Part shown: in pieces, positions 15,435-24,880 of the stretch
Numbering within the stretch: the stretch's first letter is position 1
Layout: each line of letters begins with the position of its first letter
NCBI GenBank assembly: GCA_028687585.1
Contig: JAQTZV010000029.1
Coordinates: forward strand, 1 to 64,000
Length of the DNA stretch: 64,000 nt
Direction of reading: 5' to 3'
Source: Desulfuromonadaceae bacterium
GTDB taxonomy: Bacteria > Desulfobacterota > Desulfuromonadia > Geobacterales > Pseudopelobacteraceae
Translations under genes and position numbers: made by a program
The notes under the pieces: model-generated
Seen by the model: only the letters and a program-made list of their open reading frames with translations
What the model was told of the DNA's origin: nothing
Database searches by the model: none

Positions 15435-17569
15435 TGGGAACTGAATTTAAGGAATCAATCACCAGAGCGGTAAATAACGCCAATCTGACCGGTGCGCTCG
15501 GTAAATTTTCTGAAGCGTATAAGGTCAACCGCGCCAAGGCATACGAGGGGATAGATTTTGAAGAGCTGCGGGGGAGGATTGCAGAGCTGAAGGGGTACGC
15601 CGCCGCCCATCTTGATGAACTCTCTGACCAGTTTCAGAAGAATGCTGAGGCGTGTGGAGCCACGGTGTTCCGGACAAAAGATCCGGCCAAAGTCAGAGAG
15701 TACATTCTGAAAATTGCTCAGGAGAATGGCGTTAAAACGGTCATTAAGTCAAAATCGATGGCGACGGAAGAGATCCATCTCAATCGGTACCTTGAGGAGG
15801 CCGGTATCGAAGTCGGGGAGACTGATCTTGGTGAATGGATTATCCAGCTTGCCGGACAGACCCCCTCGCACATGGTCATGCCGGCCATTCACATGACCAA
15901 GGAGGAGGTTTCCGATCTCTTCAGCAAAGAGGTCAACGAGCGGCTGACCTCCGATATCCCGCGGCTTGTCAAAGTGGCCCGTGATAAACTTCGCCCCACC
16001 TTCCTGGCCGCCGATATGGGTATTTCCGGCGGCAACATCGCCGTAGCGGAAACCGGCAGCATCGTGCTTATGACCAATGAAGGAAATGCCCGACTGGTAA
16101 CATCGCTGCCCAAAATTCATATCGCACTTGTCGGCATCGAAAAGCTGATCGAGAAATTTGCTGATGTCGCCACAATTTTACAAGCGCTGCCGCGCAGTGC
16201 CACTGCCCAGCTGCTGACCAGCTATGTCTCGGTCATCACCGGTCCGACGCCGAACAGTGATGGATCGATGAAGAATATGCACATTATCCTGATGGACAAC
16301 CGCCGCTCCGAGATGGCAGCCGACCCGAAATTCAAACAGGCGCTGCAGTGCATCCGTTGTGCGTCCTGCCTCAACGTCTGCCCGATTTTCCGCCTCGTCG
16401 GCGGCCATGTGTTCGGCAAGGTCTATACCGGTGGTATCGGTACGATCCTGACCGCCTGGTTCGATGAACTGAAAAAATCAGAAGATATCCAGGGGCTCTG
16501 TATTCAGTGCGGTGCATGCACGGATGTCTGCCCCGGCAAGATTGATATTCCTGATCTGATTATGGAAATCCGGCGACGTCTGGTAAAGGATCAGGGGCTG
16601 CCGCTGCTGCAGAAGACCATTTATGCCGTGGTCAATAATCGTAAGCTGTTTCATGGTATGCTGCGGGCCGCATCAATTGCCGGAAAACCGTTCACCTCGG
16701 GTAAATTTGTCCGCCACCTGCCGCTGTTTCTGGCGGATCTTACGAACGGAAGAAGTCTGCCGGCAATCGCTGAAGAACCGTTTCGCGATCGCATCAAAAA
16801 AATCAGTCAGCCGAAGTTCAAAGAAAAAGCTGCCTTTTATGCCGGCTGCCTGATTGATTTTGCCTATCCGGAAATGGGCGAATCATTGGTGAAAATCCTT
16901 AATAACGGCGGTATCGAGGTGATCTTCCCGGAGGACCAGACCTGCTGCGGCGCTCCGGCGCGCTACAACGGAGCATACGAGGTTGCTGCCAGTAACGCCG
17001 TTGACAACATTAACGCGTTGCTGCGGGAGGATGTTACCTATGTTGTTTCGGCTTGTCCGACCTGTACGGTTGCCCTTGACCATGAATTTATCAGCACCTT
17101 TGAAAGCCTTGGGCAGACTGAATGGCTGCCTCAGGCGAAAATTCTTGCCGAAAAGACGGTCGATTTGTCCACGCTGGTCACAAAACTGGTTGCTGCGGGG
17201 CGCCTGACCATGAAAGAGGGGCAGAAACTGGGGAAAATAACCTACCATGATTCCTGTCACCTGAAACGAACGCTGAAGGTATCCGAACAGCCACGCGAAC
17301 TGTTGCAAAAAGCGGGTTACGAGCTGGCAGAGATGTTCGAATGTGATACCTGCTGCGGTATGGGGGGATCCTATTCGATGAAACTGCCGGAAATATCGGC
17401 GCCGATTCTGCAGCGCAAGCTGAAGAATATCAAGGATACCGGTGCGCCGCTTGTCGCAATGGACTGCCCCGGGTGTGTCATGCAGATCAGAGGCGGGATA
17501 GATCAGGATGGCGCCGCTATTATAGTGAGGCATACAGTGGAACTGCTTGCAGAACAGCTGGAAAAATGA
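15434..17569 (+). CDS. LutB-LutA fusion: lactate oxidation iron-sulfur protein (LldEF)
   Basis: This 711-residue fusion combines two proteins that are separate in Bacillus. Residues about 70-300 are a LUD domain (KSKSMATEEIHLN, ETGSIVLMTNEGNARLV, ITGPTPNSD). Residues about 310-390 hold two 4Fe-4S motifs (CIRCASCLNVCP and CIQCGACTDVCPGKID). The C-terminal third has two CCG domains of LutA type (AGCLIDFAYPEMGE...CCGAPARYNG and DSCHLKRTLKV...CCGMGGSY...DCPGC). With LutC it oxidises L-lactate to pyruvate; the electron acceptor is not visible here. The start at 15434 follows GGAGGT. The divergent TRAP operon likely brings in its substrate. Confidence 0.9.
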   Translation: MGTEFKESITRAVNNANLTGALGKFSEAYKVNRAKAYEGIDFEELRGRIAELKGYAAAHLDELSDQFQKNAEACGATVFRTKDPAKVREYILKIAQENGVKTVIKSKSMATEEIHLNRYLEEAGIEVGETDLGEWIIQLAGQTPSHMVMPAIHMTKEEVSDLFSKEVNERLTSDIPRLVKVARDKLRPTFLAADMGISGGNIAVAETGSIVLMTNEGNARLVTSLPKIHIALVGIEKLIEKFADVATILQALPRSATAQLLTSYVSVITGPTPNSDGSMKNMHIILMDNRRSEMAADPKFKQALQCIRCASCLNVCPIFRLVGGHVFGKVYTGGIGTILTAWFDELKKSEDIQGLCIQCGACTDVCPGKIDIPDLIMEIRRRLVKDQGLPLLQKTIYAVVNNRKLFHGMLRAASIAGKPFTSGKFVRHLPLFLADLTNGRSLPAIAEEPFRDRIKKISQPKFKEKAAFYAGCLIDFAYPEMGESLVKILNNGGIEVIFPEDQTCCGAPARYNGAYEVAASNAVDNINALLREDVTYVVSACPTCTVALDHEFISTFESLGQTEWLPQAKILAEKTVDLSTLVTKLVAAGRLTMKEGQKLGKITYHDSCHLKRTLKVSEQPRELLQKAGYELAEMFECDTCCGMGGSYSMKLPEISAPILQRKLKNIKDTGAPLVAMDCPGCVMQIRGGIDQDGAAIIVRHTVELLAEQLEK

Positions 17570-17641
17570 GTTGCCATCCAGGCTTGAACGATATATGTAT
17601 GGGGTATCTAATGACGTATTTCTTAAACAACGGATGCATTC

Positions 17642-18763
17642 ATGAACGATACAGATACAGTCGGGGATATTTTAATGTGTGAGCAGGTGAGCGAACTGAT
17701 AAAAGAGGGGCACCATCATCTGAAAACCAGAAATTTCGCAGAAGCGCTTCAGATTTTTAATAAAGTCCTGGTATTGGAACCTGGAAATATATCCATTTTG
17801 ATGGGAATTGCAGAAACAAATCGGCTACAGAAAGAGTTTACGTCAGCTGTCTGTTATTACCGACAGGTGCTGGATCTTGAACCGGACCATCTCCTCGCGT
17901 TACGGGGTCTGGGAGATGCCCAGCGAGGCTTGCACCAGTTCGAGAATGCTATCGCCACCTGGAAAAAGATATTTGAACTGAAAGGTGAGGAAGATGTTTT
18001 TATCTTGACCCGGATCGCTGATTGCTACAAGGCACTCGAAAAAAGTGAAGATTCAATAGTCTATTATGAGAAAACACTCTCCCTTAAAAAACATAACCGT
18101 TATGCCCTGATCGGATTGGCTGATTTATATCATAAGCGTGGTGACGATGCTCTGGCCGTTGAATATTATGAAAAAGCACTTGCCAGTGGTGTGACTTTGA
18201 TCAAAATTCTGACCATCGTGGGAAATCTCTATTACCGGCTGGGAAATTACGAAAAGGCCCGGTTTTATTACGAAAAAACCCTTGAACAGGATCCGGATAA
18301 TACCTATGCTTTGTACGGTCTGGGCAATTACTACCGATGGAAAAGTGATTACCGACGTGCGATTCAGGTTTGGGAAAGGATCACGGTGAAACATTCCGGC
18401 ACCGTCAATATGATGGCTCGCCTTGGCGACGCATACCGGAATGTCGGGCAGTATGATGCCGCTGAACGTGCCTACAAAGCTAATCTTGCTGACGGATATC
18501 ACAAGTATTCACTGGCCGGGTTGATCAAGCTGTACGCACTCCAGGGGCGGATTACTGAAGCCTGTCATCAATATGACGAACTGCTGATGAATGAACAAGG
18601 GGAAGAAAAAAATATTTTTTCAGAGGTCGGGGAGTTGCTGATCAAGCGGAAAGAAAGTGGTCCGGCCCGGCAGTTTTTTCTCCATGTTCAGGATCGTCAG
18701 AGCCACTCCCCTGCTGTATGCCGCATTATTGAAGAAAGACTCAGGCTGCTTTATAACAGCTGA
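17642..18763 (+). CDS. Tetratricopeptide repeat protein
   Basis: This 373-residue soluble protein is made almost entirely of about nine TPR units, for example ALQIFNKVLVLEPGN, AVCYYRQVLDLEPDH and ARFYYEKTLEQDPDNTYALYGLG. There is no signal peptide or membrane segment. TPR proteins act as docking scaffolds; the partner cannot be inferred. The ATG at 17642 lacks a clear ribosome-binding site, and an ATG at 17675 (reading MCEQVSELIKEG, with GGGGA upstream) could be the true start. It lies 72 bp after lutBA and is not obviously related to it. Confidence 0.85.
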   Translation: MNDTDTVGDILMCEQVSELIKEGHHHLKTRNFAEALQIFNKVLVLEPGNISILMGIAETNRLQKEFTSAVCYYRQVLDLEPDHLLALRGLGDAQRGLHQFENAIATWKKIFELKGEEDVFILTRIADCYKALEKSEDSIVYYEKTLSLKKHNRYALIGLADLYHKRGDDALAVEYYEKALASGVTLIKILTIVGNLYYRLGNYEKARFYYEKTLEQDPDNTYALYGLGNYYRWKSDYRRAIQVWERITVKHSGTVNMMARLGDAYRNVGQYDAAERAYKANLADGYHKYSLAGLIKLYALQGRITEACHQYDELLMNEQGEEKNIFSEVGELLIKRKESGPARQFFLHVQDRQSHSPAVCRIIEERLRLLYNS

Positions 18764-18894
18764 ATGAAAAAATAACAGTTCCAAAACAGAAGCGGTTCAG
18801 TTTTAACTGCACCAAACAGACTGCCGGTGTGTCCCTCTCCGAAAACGTGCGCCGTTCTTGACTTTTCCGCCAGCTTTTGGCACTATGCCTCTTC

Positions 18895-19941
18895 ATGAAA
18901 AAACCAACCAGGCTGATTCATATTGGTTCAGTACCGATTGGGGGTAATGCCCCTTGTTCGGTGCAGTCCATGTGCAGTACCGACACTCGCGATATTCCTG
19001 GTACAATAGCCCAGATAAAAGGTCTTGCAGATGTCGGATGCGAAATAATCCGCTGTGCCGTGCCTGATCTGGACGCTGCCTGTGCACTCGCTCAGATAAA
19101 AAAAATGAGCCCGATCCCCGTTGTTGCCGATATCCATTTTGACTATAAACTGGCGCTTAGGGTGCTTGAGGGAGGGATCGACGCGCTGCGTCTCAATCCC
19201 GGCAATATTGGCGAGAAGTGGAAAGTCGCCGAAATTGTTGCCGCAGCAGCCGAACGCAAAGTACCTGTCAGAATCGGCGTAAATGCCGGTTCGCTTGAAA
19301 AAGAGCTGCTCCAGCGGTATGGGCATCCATCAGCTGAGGCCATGGTGGAGTCGGCCCTCGGGCATATTCGGATTCTTGAGGATTTACAGTATCAGGAAAT
19401 CAAAATATCTCTGAAAGCATCTGATGTGATGAAGACCGTAGCAGCGTATCGTCTGTTTTCGGAACAGTCCGATTATCCGCTGCATATTGGTATCACCGAG
19501 GCGGGTACACTCTTTTCAGGTACCATAAAATCATCGGTCGGACTTGGCATTCTGCTGGCGGATGGGATCGGTGATACGATGCGCGTTTCACTGACGGGTG
19601 ATCCAAAAGATGAGGTGCGGGTTGGGTATGATATTCTGAAAGCTGTTGGCTTGCGCCAGCGAGGGGTGAATTTTGTCTCCTGTCCCACCTGCGGACGCTG
19701 CCAGATTGATCTGATCCGGGTTGCTGAAGATGTTGAAAAACGACTGCAGGGAATAGATAAAATAATTACTGTTGCCGTTATGGGGTGTGCCGTTAATGGT
19801 CCGGGTGAGGCACGCGAAGCTGATGTCGGCATCGCCGGCGGTAACGGAGAAGGCCTCGTGTTCCGCCATGGGGAAATTGTTCGTAAGGTACCGGAAGAGC
19901 AGTTGGCTGACGCCTTACTGGAAGAAATTTCAAAATTATAG
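18895..19941 (+). CDS. ispG: 4-hydroxy-3-methylbut-2-enyl diphosphate synthase IspG
   Basis: IspG carries out the penultimate step of the non-mevalonate isoprenoid pathway, reducing MEcPP to HMBPP with a 4Fe-4S cluster. The 348-residue protein has a TIM-barrel N-terminus (PCSVQSMCSTDTRD, VADIHFDYKLAL, LRLNPGNIG) and the C-terminal cluster ligands CPTCGRC and MGCAVNGPGEA. The ATG at 18895 gives the canonical MKKPTRLIHIGSVPIGG start; an in-frame TTG at 18877 is less likely. No strong ribosome-binding site is seen. It is followed 43 bp later by proS, probably in one transcript. Confidence 0.95.
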   Translation: MKKPTRLIHIGSVPIGGNAPCSVQSMCSTDTRDIPGTIAQIKGLADVGCEIIRCAVPDLDAACALAQIKKMSPIPVVADIHFDYKLALRVLEGGIDALRLNPGNIGEKWKVAEIVAAAAERKVPVRIGVNAGSLEKELLQRYGHPSAEAMVESALGHIRILEDLQYQEIKISLKASDVMKTVAAYRLFSEQSDYPLHIGITEAGTLFSGTIKSSVGLGILLADGIGDTMRVSLTGDPKDEVRVGYDILKAVGLRQRGVNFVSCPTCGRCQIDLIRVAEDVEKRLQGIDKIITVAVMGCAVNGPGEAREADVGIAGGNGEGLVFRHGEIVRKVPEEQLADALLEEISKL

Positions 19942-19984
19942 CGTTGATCATAATAATTCTAACGTAGCATGTGGAGATTAAGTA

Positions 19985-21715
19985 ATGTTGTATTCCCGCT
20001 ATTTTATACCGACGATCAAGGAAACCCCTTCTGATGCTGAAGTTGTTTCACATCAGTTGATGCTGAGAGCCGGGATGATCCGCAAGCTGGCGTCCGGAAT
20101 CTATAACTACCTGCCGCTCGGATTGCGCTCACTGCGCAAGTTTGAGAACATCGTCCGTGAAGAGATGAATAAGGCTGATGCAATCGAGATGTTGATGCCG
20201 AGTGTCCAACCTGCCGAATTATGGCAGGAGTCGGGGCGCTGGGCATTTTATGGCAAAGAGTTGTTGCGCTTCAAAGACCGTAAAGAGGCTGAATTCTGTA
20301 TGGGGCCGACTCACGAAGAGGTCATTACCGACATGGTGCGGCGTGAGATTAAAAGTTATCGGCAGATGCCGCTTAATTTTTATCAGATCCAGACCAAATT
20401 CCGTGACGAGATACGCCCGCGCTTCGGGTTGATGCGCGGACGGGAATTCATCATGAAAGACGCCTACTCTTTTGATGTAGACAGCGCTGCTGCGGACCTT
20501 TCCTATGAAAAGATGTATAACGCATATATGCGCATCTTTGAACGGTGTGGTCTTAATTTCAGGGCCGTTGAAGCTGACACCGGCAGTATCGGCGGATCCT
20601 CTTCACATGAATTCATGGTACTGGCTGATTCCGGCGAAGACGCCATAGTTTCCTGTAATGCCTGTCGCTATGCCGCAAATGTTGAAAAAGCAGAATCTCC
20701 TTTGTTTACCGCTTCATCCGATGCTGCCTTGGAAGCTTTGGTGAAAGTATCTACTCCGGAAATGAAAACAATTGCCGATGTAGCCGCATTTATGCATGTT
20801 GCATCAAATACAACCATAAAAACGCTTGTGTACGCATCTGAAGCCGGTGACCTGGTGATGGCACTGCTGCGCGGCGATCATGAACTTAACGAGCTTAAGC
20901 TCAAGAATCATCTTGGTTGGGATGATATCCAGATGGCCTCTGAAGAGCAGATATTGGCCTGTACCGGCTCTCCCGTCGGTTTTCTCGGGCCGATTGGACT
21001 GAAGCGGGAGATCCCGGTCATTGCCGACAGAGTGGTTCAAGGCATGACAAATGTTGTTGTCGGAGCCAATGAAAAGGATCAGCATTTTAAAAACGTCAAT
21101 TGCGGCCGGGATTTTGATGTTTCCACCTTTGTTGATATACGTATCGTTGCGGCGGGCGACGCCTGTCCGCGCTGCCAGTCTGGAAAGCTTGAGATGTGGC
21201 GTGGTATTGAAGTCGGACACGTATTCAAGCTCGGCACAAAGTATTCGAAAGCGCTCAACGCAACCTATCTTGATGCTAACGGCAGAGAACAGATTATTTT
21301 TATGGGCTGTTACGGAATCGGTATCGGCCGTACCGTCGCAGCAGCAATAGAGCAAAACCACGACGAAAACGGCATCATATTTCCGATTCCGATTGCCCCG
21401 TTTCATTGCTCCGTAGTGGCAGTCAATACCAAGGACTCCGGAGTCATGGCCGCTGCCGAAGAGATTTATTTATGTCTGGAAAAACTAGGTATCGAGGTGC
21501 TGTTCGATGACCGCGATGAACGTCCGGGGGTAAAGTTTAAAGATAACGACCTGATCGGCATACCGATACGGATTGTTGTCGGCAGCAAAGGTCTGGCCGA
21601 AGGTAACGTTGAGGTAAAGATCCGTTCGACCGGAGAAGTTCTCCAGCTCTCACTGGGAGAAGTGGTGTCAGCAGTTACGCTGCGAATTGGCACAGCATTG
21701 GCGCATTCGCAATAG
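19985..21715 (+). CDS. proS: Prolyl-tRNA synthetase
   Basis: This class II aminoacyl-tRNA synthetase charges tRNA-Pro. The 576-residue length and layout fit the bacterial form: N-terminal catalytic domain (motif 2 region FRDEIRPRFGLMRGREFIMKDAYSFD), an inserted YbaK-type editing domain at about 225-400 that clears Ala-tRNA-Pro, catalytic motif 3 (GCYGIGIGRTVAAAIEQN) and an anticodon-binding domain (VLFDDRDERPGVKFKDNDLIGIP). The ATG has GGAGA upstream. A terminator follows the gene. Confidence 0.97.
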   Translation: MLYSRYFIPTIKETPSDAEVVSHQLMLRAGMIRKLASGIYNYLPLGLRSLRKFENIVREEMNKADAIEMLMPSVQPAELWQESGRWAFYGKELLRFKDRKEAEFCMGPTHEEVITDMVRREIKSYRQMPLNFYQIQTKFRDEIRPRFGLMRGREFIMKDAYSFDVDSAAADLSYEKMYNAYMRIFERCGLNFRAVEADTGSIGGSSSHEFMVLADSGEDAIVSCNACRYAANVEKAESPLFTASSDAALEALVKVSTPEMKTIADVAAFMHVASNTTIKTLVYASEAGDLVMALLRGDHELNELKLKNHLGWDDIQMASEEQILACTGSPVGFLGPIGLKREIPVIADRVVQGMTNVVVGANEKDQHFKNVNCGRDFDVSTFVDIRIVAAGDACPRCQSGKLEMWRGIEVGHVFKLGTKYSKALNATYLDANGREQIIFMGCYGIGIGRTVAAAIEQNHDENGIIFPIPIAPFHCSVVAVNTKDSGVMAAAEEIYLCLEKLGIEVLFDDRDERPGVKFKDNDLIGIPIRIVVGSKGLAEGNVEVKIRSTGEVLQLSLGEVVSAVTLRIGTALAHSQ

Positions 21716-21751
21716 CGCGAAGCGCCGTTTGTTTTTCCTACTCATGTGTAG

Positions 21752-21791
21752 AGCCGCTCACCAGCAGTGATGCTGATGAGCGGCTTTTTTT
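21752..21791 (+). terminator. Rho-independent terminator after proS
   Basis: A perfect 9-bp stem (AGCCGCTCA at 21752-21760 with 21777-21785) and 16-nt loop run into seven T. Confidence 0.9.
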
Positions 21792-21853
21792 CTGAATATT
21801 TTACACCAATCGTATATACTGGACGAAATAACCCGCTCAAAAGAAGGAAACAA

Positions 21854-22315
21854 ATGACTACAAGAGAATTATCTGCCGGTGATATTATTGAATCGCGCTG
21901 TACGAAATGTCGTGAAGTGCTGAATCACAGGATCGTTGCAATGGTGGAAGGTAAAGTTATACGGGTTGAATGCAACACCTGTAATGGCGTTCATAACTAT
22001 CATGCTCCTCCTGTCGCAAAAGTACCGAAAGCTCCCAAAAAAGCAGCGGTAAGCAAACCTCGCTCAACGACTGCTACTCCTCGTGTTTCCAGAAAAGATC
22101 CGACTGAGGTTGAACGCGAAGAGTGGGCGTCACTCCAGCCGACGTTTGATCCGGAAAAAGCGCTCCCGTATGATATGAATGGCAGGTTCATGGCTAAGCG
22201 TCTGGTTCTCCACCCGATGTTCGGGCTTGGGATTGTCAAAACGATTACCGTGCCAAACAAAATGCAGGTGCTTTTTAAAGACGGTATCAAACTTCTTCGT
22301 TGTAGTTACCTTTGA
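21854..22315 (+). CDS. Conserved zinc-ribbon-like hypothetical protein
   Basis: This 153-residue protein has an N-terminal treble-clef/zinc-ribbon pattern (RCTKCREVLNH, then ECNTCNGVHNYH at about residues 38-50), a basic Lys/Pro/Ser-rich linker, and a C-terminal segment ending HPMFGLGIVKTI...VLFKDGIKLLRC. That last part resembles the H-x-x-F-G-x-G-x-V motif seen in CarD/Tudor-like and helicase C-terminal modules. This suggests contact with nucleic acid or RNA polymerase, but the function is unknown. I placed the start at 21854 (AAGGAA upstream); an upstream in-frame extension overlaps the proS terminator and is implausible. Confidence 0.75.
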   Translation: MTTRELSAGDIIESRCTKCREVLNHRIVAMVEGKVIRVECNTCNGVHNYHAPPVAKVPKAPKKAAVSKPRSTTATPRVSRKDPTEVEREEWASLQPTFDPEKALPYDMNGRFMAKRLVLHPMFGLGIVKTITVPNKMQVLFKDGIKLLRCSYL

Positions 22316-22403
22316 TTGAATAAATTTAGCCTTGATTTATGAGCCTGTTTGCATTACTAAACAGCTTTAGTCTCTTTCTAACTTAGTAAAAAGGAGAGTG
22401 CCG

Positions 22404-24029
22404 ATGTCTGTCAAACCGTTTGTTTATCAGGATCCGTTTCCGTTGGCGAAAGATGAAACCAGGTACCGCAAAATTGAAGGTTCAGAAAAATATATTCTGG
22501 TTGAAAATTTTGCCGATACTGATGTTTTACGGGTCTGCCCCGAGGCTCTTGCCATTCTTGCCAATGAGGCGATGAAGGATGTATCTTTTTTACTCCGGCC
22601 GGCTCACAACGAGCAGGTGGCCACTATTCTGAACGATCCTGAAGCATCGATGAACGACAAGGGGGTTGCTCTTGCATTCCTGCGTAATGCCGAAATAGCA
22701 GCTCAATTTGATCTGCCGGTCTGTCAGGATACCGGTACTGCGACCGTTGCAGCAAAAAAAGGTCAGCAGATCTGGACCGGTGTTAAAGACGAGCAGTGGC
22801 TTGCCAAAGGAATCTACAAAACCTATACCGAAGAAAATCTGCGTTATTCGCAGACCGTAGCGCTCGATATGTATGAAGAGATCAACACCGGCACCAATCT
22901 TCCTGCCCAGATCGATATTCTTGCAACTGAAGGTGATTATTACAAGTTCGTTTTCATGGCCAAAGGGGGCGGTTCTGCCAACAAGACCATGCTGTATCAG
23001 GAAACAAAAGCGCTGCTGACGCCGGACAAGCTGTTCAAATATTTGGTCGAAAAGATGAAATATCTTGGTACAGCTGCATGTCCTCCGTATCACATTGCCT
23101 TTGTTATCGGCGGCACCTCGGCAGATGCCTGCATGAAAACTGTCAAGCTGGCAACCGCAAAAGAGCTGGACGGGCTGCCAACGAGTGGTAATGAACATGG
23201 CCAGGCTTTCCGTGATATCGAGCTTGAGAACAAACTCTTGGGAGCTGCCCAGAAACTTGGGATCGGTGCCCAGTTCGGTGGTAAATATTTTGCCCATGAT
23301 GTCCGGGTGATTCGCCTGCCTCGCCATGGCGCTTCCTGCCCGGTAGGGATGGCGGTTTCCTGCTCTGCCGACCGTAACATAAAAGCAAAGATTACCCGGG
23401 ATGGACTGTTTGTAGAGGAAATGGACCGTAATCCGGGGCGCCTGATCCCCGCACAGTATCGCGGCAAGCATGAACATGGTGTCAAGATTGATCTGAACAA
23501 GCCGATGAAAGAGATTCTGGCGGAGCTTACCAAGCATCCGGTATCAACACCGCTGCTGCTTTCCGGTACTATCGTTGTCGGCCGTGATATTGCCCATGCC
23601 AAATTCAAGGAAATCATGGATAGCGGCAAACCGCTGCCTGAATATCTTCTTAATCATCCGATCTATTATGCCGGCCCGGCCAAGACGCCGCCTGGCAAGG
23701 CATCCGGCTCTTTCGGTCCCACGACTGCCGGCAGGATGGATTCATACGTTGATGAACTGCAGTCAAAAGGTGGCTCATTGATCATGATCGCCAAGGGGAA
23801 CCGCAGCCAGCAGGTTACAGATGCCTGCAAAAAATTCGGCGGCTTTTACCTCGGTTCAATTGGTGGTCCGGCTGCAGTTCTGGCCGAAGAGAACATCAAA
23901 AAAGTCGAATGTATCGATTTTCCGGAATTGGGTATGGAAGCGGTCTGGAAGATTGAAGTAGAGAACTTCCCGGCGTTTATTCTGGTAGATGACAAAGGGA
24001 CTGATTTTTTTAAACAGCTTGGATTGTAG
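22404..24029 (+). CDS. fum: Fumarate hydratase, class I (alpha-beta fused)
   Basis: This TCA-cycle enzyme reversibly hydrates fumarate to malate with an oxygen-sensitive 4Fe-4S cluster. The 541-residue chain joins the alpha region (LPVCQDTGTATVAAKKGQ near residue 110, GGGSANKTMLYQ, VIGGTSAD) to the beta region (SGTIVVGRDIAHAKF, GPTTAGRMD, SIGGPAAVL). Ligand cysteines in the P-x-C-Q-D-T and HGASCPVG segments are kept. The start at 22404 has AGGAG seven bases upstream. It is a single transcription unit with a downstream hairpin. In metal reducers and fermenters this enzyme also runs reductively to feed fumarate respiration or succinate formation. Confidence 0.96.
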   Translation: MSVKPFVYQDPFPLAKDETRYRKIEGSEKYILVENFADTDVLRVCPEALAILANEAMKDVSFLLRPAHNEQVATILNDPEASMNDKGVALAFLRNAEIAAQFDLPVCQDTGTATVAAKKGQQIWTGVKDEQWLAKGIYKTYTEENLRYSQTVALDMYEEINTGTNLPAQIDILATEGDYYKFVFMAKGGGSANKTMLYQETKALLTPDKLFKYLVEKMKYLGTAACPPYHIAFVIGGTSADACMKTVKLATAKELDGLPTSGNEHGQAFRDIELENKLLGAAQKLGIGAQFGGKYFAHDVRVIRLPRHGASCPVGMAVSCSADRNIKAKITRDGLFVEEMDRNPGRLIPAQYRGKHEHGVKIDLNKPMKEILAELTKHPVSTPLLLSGTIVVGRDIAHAKFKEIMDSGKPLPEYLLNHPIYYAGPAKTPPGKASGSFGPTTAGRMDSYVDELQSKGGSLIMIAKGNRSQQVTDACKKFGGFYLGSIGGPAAVLAEENIKKVECIDFPELGMEAVWKIEVENFPAFILVDDKGTDFFKQLGL

Positions 24030-24072
24030 TAAATAAATATTACCGTTGCGTTTCACAAACATACATAGACGA

Positions 24073-24104
24073 AAAGCCCCGCGTGCTTGAGCTCGCGGGG
24101 CTTT
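24073..24104 (+). terminator. GC-rich hairpin terminator after fumarase
   Basis: A perfect 11-bp stem (AAAGCCCCGCG at 24073-24083 with 24094-24104) and 10-nt loop; the U tract is only three bases long within the stem. Confidence 0.75.
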
Positions 24105-24160
24105 ATCGTGAACTGCCAATATGGTGGATTTAGAGTGTCGGAAGTTGGGAGAGGTTTTTA

Positions 24161-24880
24161 ATGACAAAGATTTCGATTGTTATACCTGCTTACAATGAAG
24201 CGGAAAATATCGGCCCGCTTATCAGTGAGATAGTGCACCTTAATCTGGAATATCCATTTGAAATTATTATCGTCGACGATGCAAGCAGCGATAATACCTA
24301 TGCCAACGTAGTTAGCATGAAGCAGGATGTGCAGGAACTCAGAATAATTCAGCATAAAAATACGTCTGGACAAAGTGCGTCAATTGCAACCGGTATAGAG
24401 TACGCAACCGGTGAGTTGATTGTGACAATGGATGGCGATGGTCAGAATAATCCGGCAGATATTCCAAACATGGTAGCAGCGCTGATAAATAGTAAAAACA
24501 CGAAGCTGTGTATGGTTGCCGGTTTCAGAAAAAAGAGAGATGACTCTTCGTGGCGGATCATCTCTTCAAAAATTGCCAATTCTGTCAGAAGTTTTTTTCT
24601 CAGGGATCAAACCCCGGATACGGGCTGCGGGTTGAAAGTTTTTTACCGGTCAGCATTTATCAAGCTCCCCTTTTTTGATCATATGCACCGTTTTTTGCCT
24701 GCCCTGATCCAGATGCGGGGCGGTGAAGTGATTTCGCTTGAAGTTTCTCATCGGGCGAGAATGCGCGGCATATCAAAATATGGAACCCTTGATAGATTAT
24801 GGGTCGGAATTGTTGACATAATAGGTGTTTCCTGGTTACGGCTGAGATCAAAAAGAGTGGAAATCGGGCGGTGTGATTAA
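24161..24880 (+). CDS. Family 2 glycosyltransferase (DPM1/ArnC-like)
   Basis: This 239-residue GT-A enzyme probably transfers a sugar from a nucleotide donor to a polyprenyl phosphate. It shows SIVIPAYNEAENI, the DDAS motif at about residue 40, the DGDGQNNP metal-binding motif near 90-97, TPDTGCGLKVFYRS, and a C-terminal amphipathic HRARMRGISKYG segment. It lacks the two C-terminal membrane helices of ArnC. The following gene starts on its stop codon (TAATG), and the third gene is ArnT-like. The three look like a unit that makes a lipid-linked sugar and transfers it to lipid A or a similar acceptor. Confidence 0.88.
   Translation: MTKISIVIPAYNEAENIGPLISEIVHLNLEYPFEIIIVDDASSDNTYANVVSMKQDVQELRIIQHKNTSGQSASIATGIEYATGELIVTMDGDGQNNPADIPNMVAALINSKNTKLCMVAGFRKKRDDSSWRIISSKIANSVRSFFLRDQTPDTGCGLKVFYRSAFIKLPFFDHMHRFLPALIQMRGGEVISLEVSHRARMRGISKYGTLDRLWVGIVDIIGVSWLRLRSKRVEIGRCD

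Noticed and set aside
18870..18894. Sigma-54-like TTGGCAC upstream of ispG
   Set aside because: The -12 element (TTGCA) is missing at the required distance; the sequence there is CTCTT.
22590..23537. 315-codon open frame opposite fumarase
   Set aside because: It lies wholly inside a clear fumarase gene in the complementary frame and has no recognisable domain; a composition shadow.
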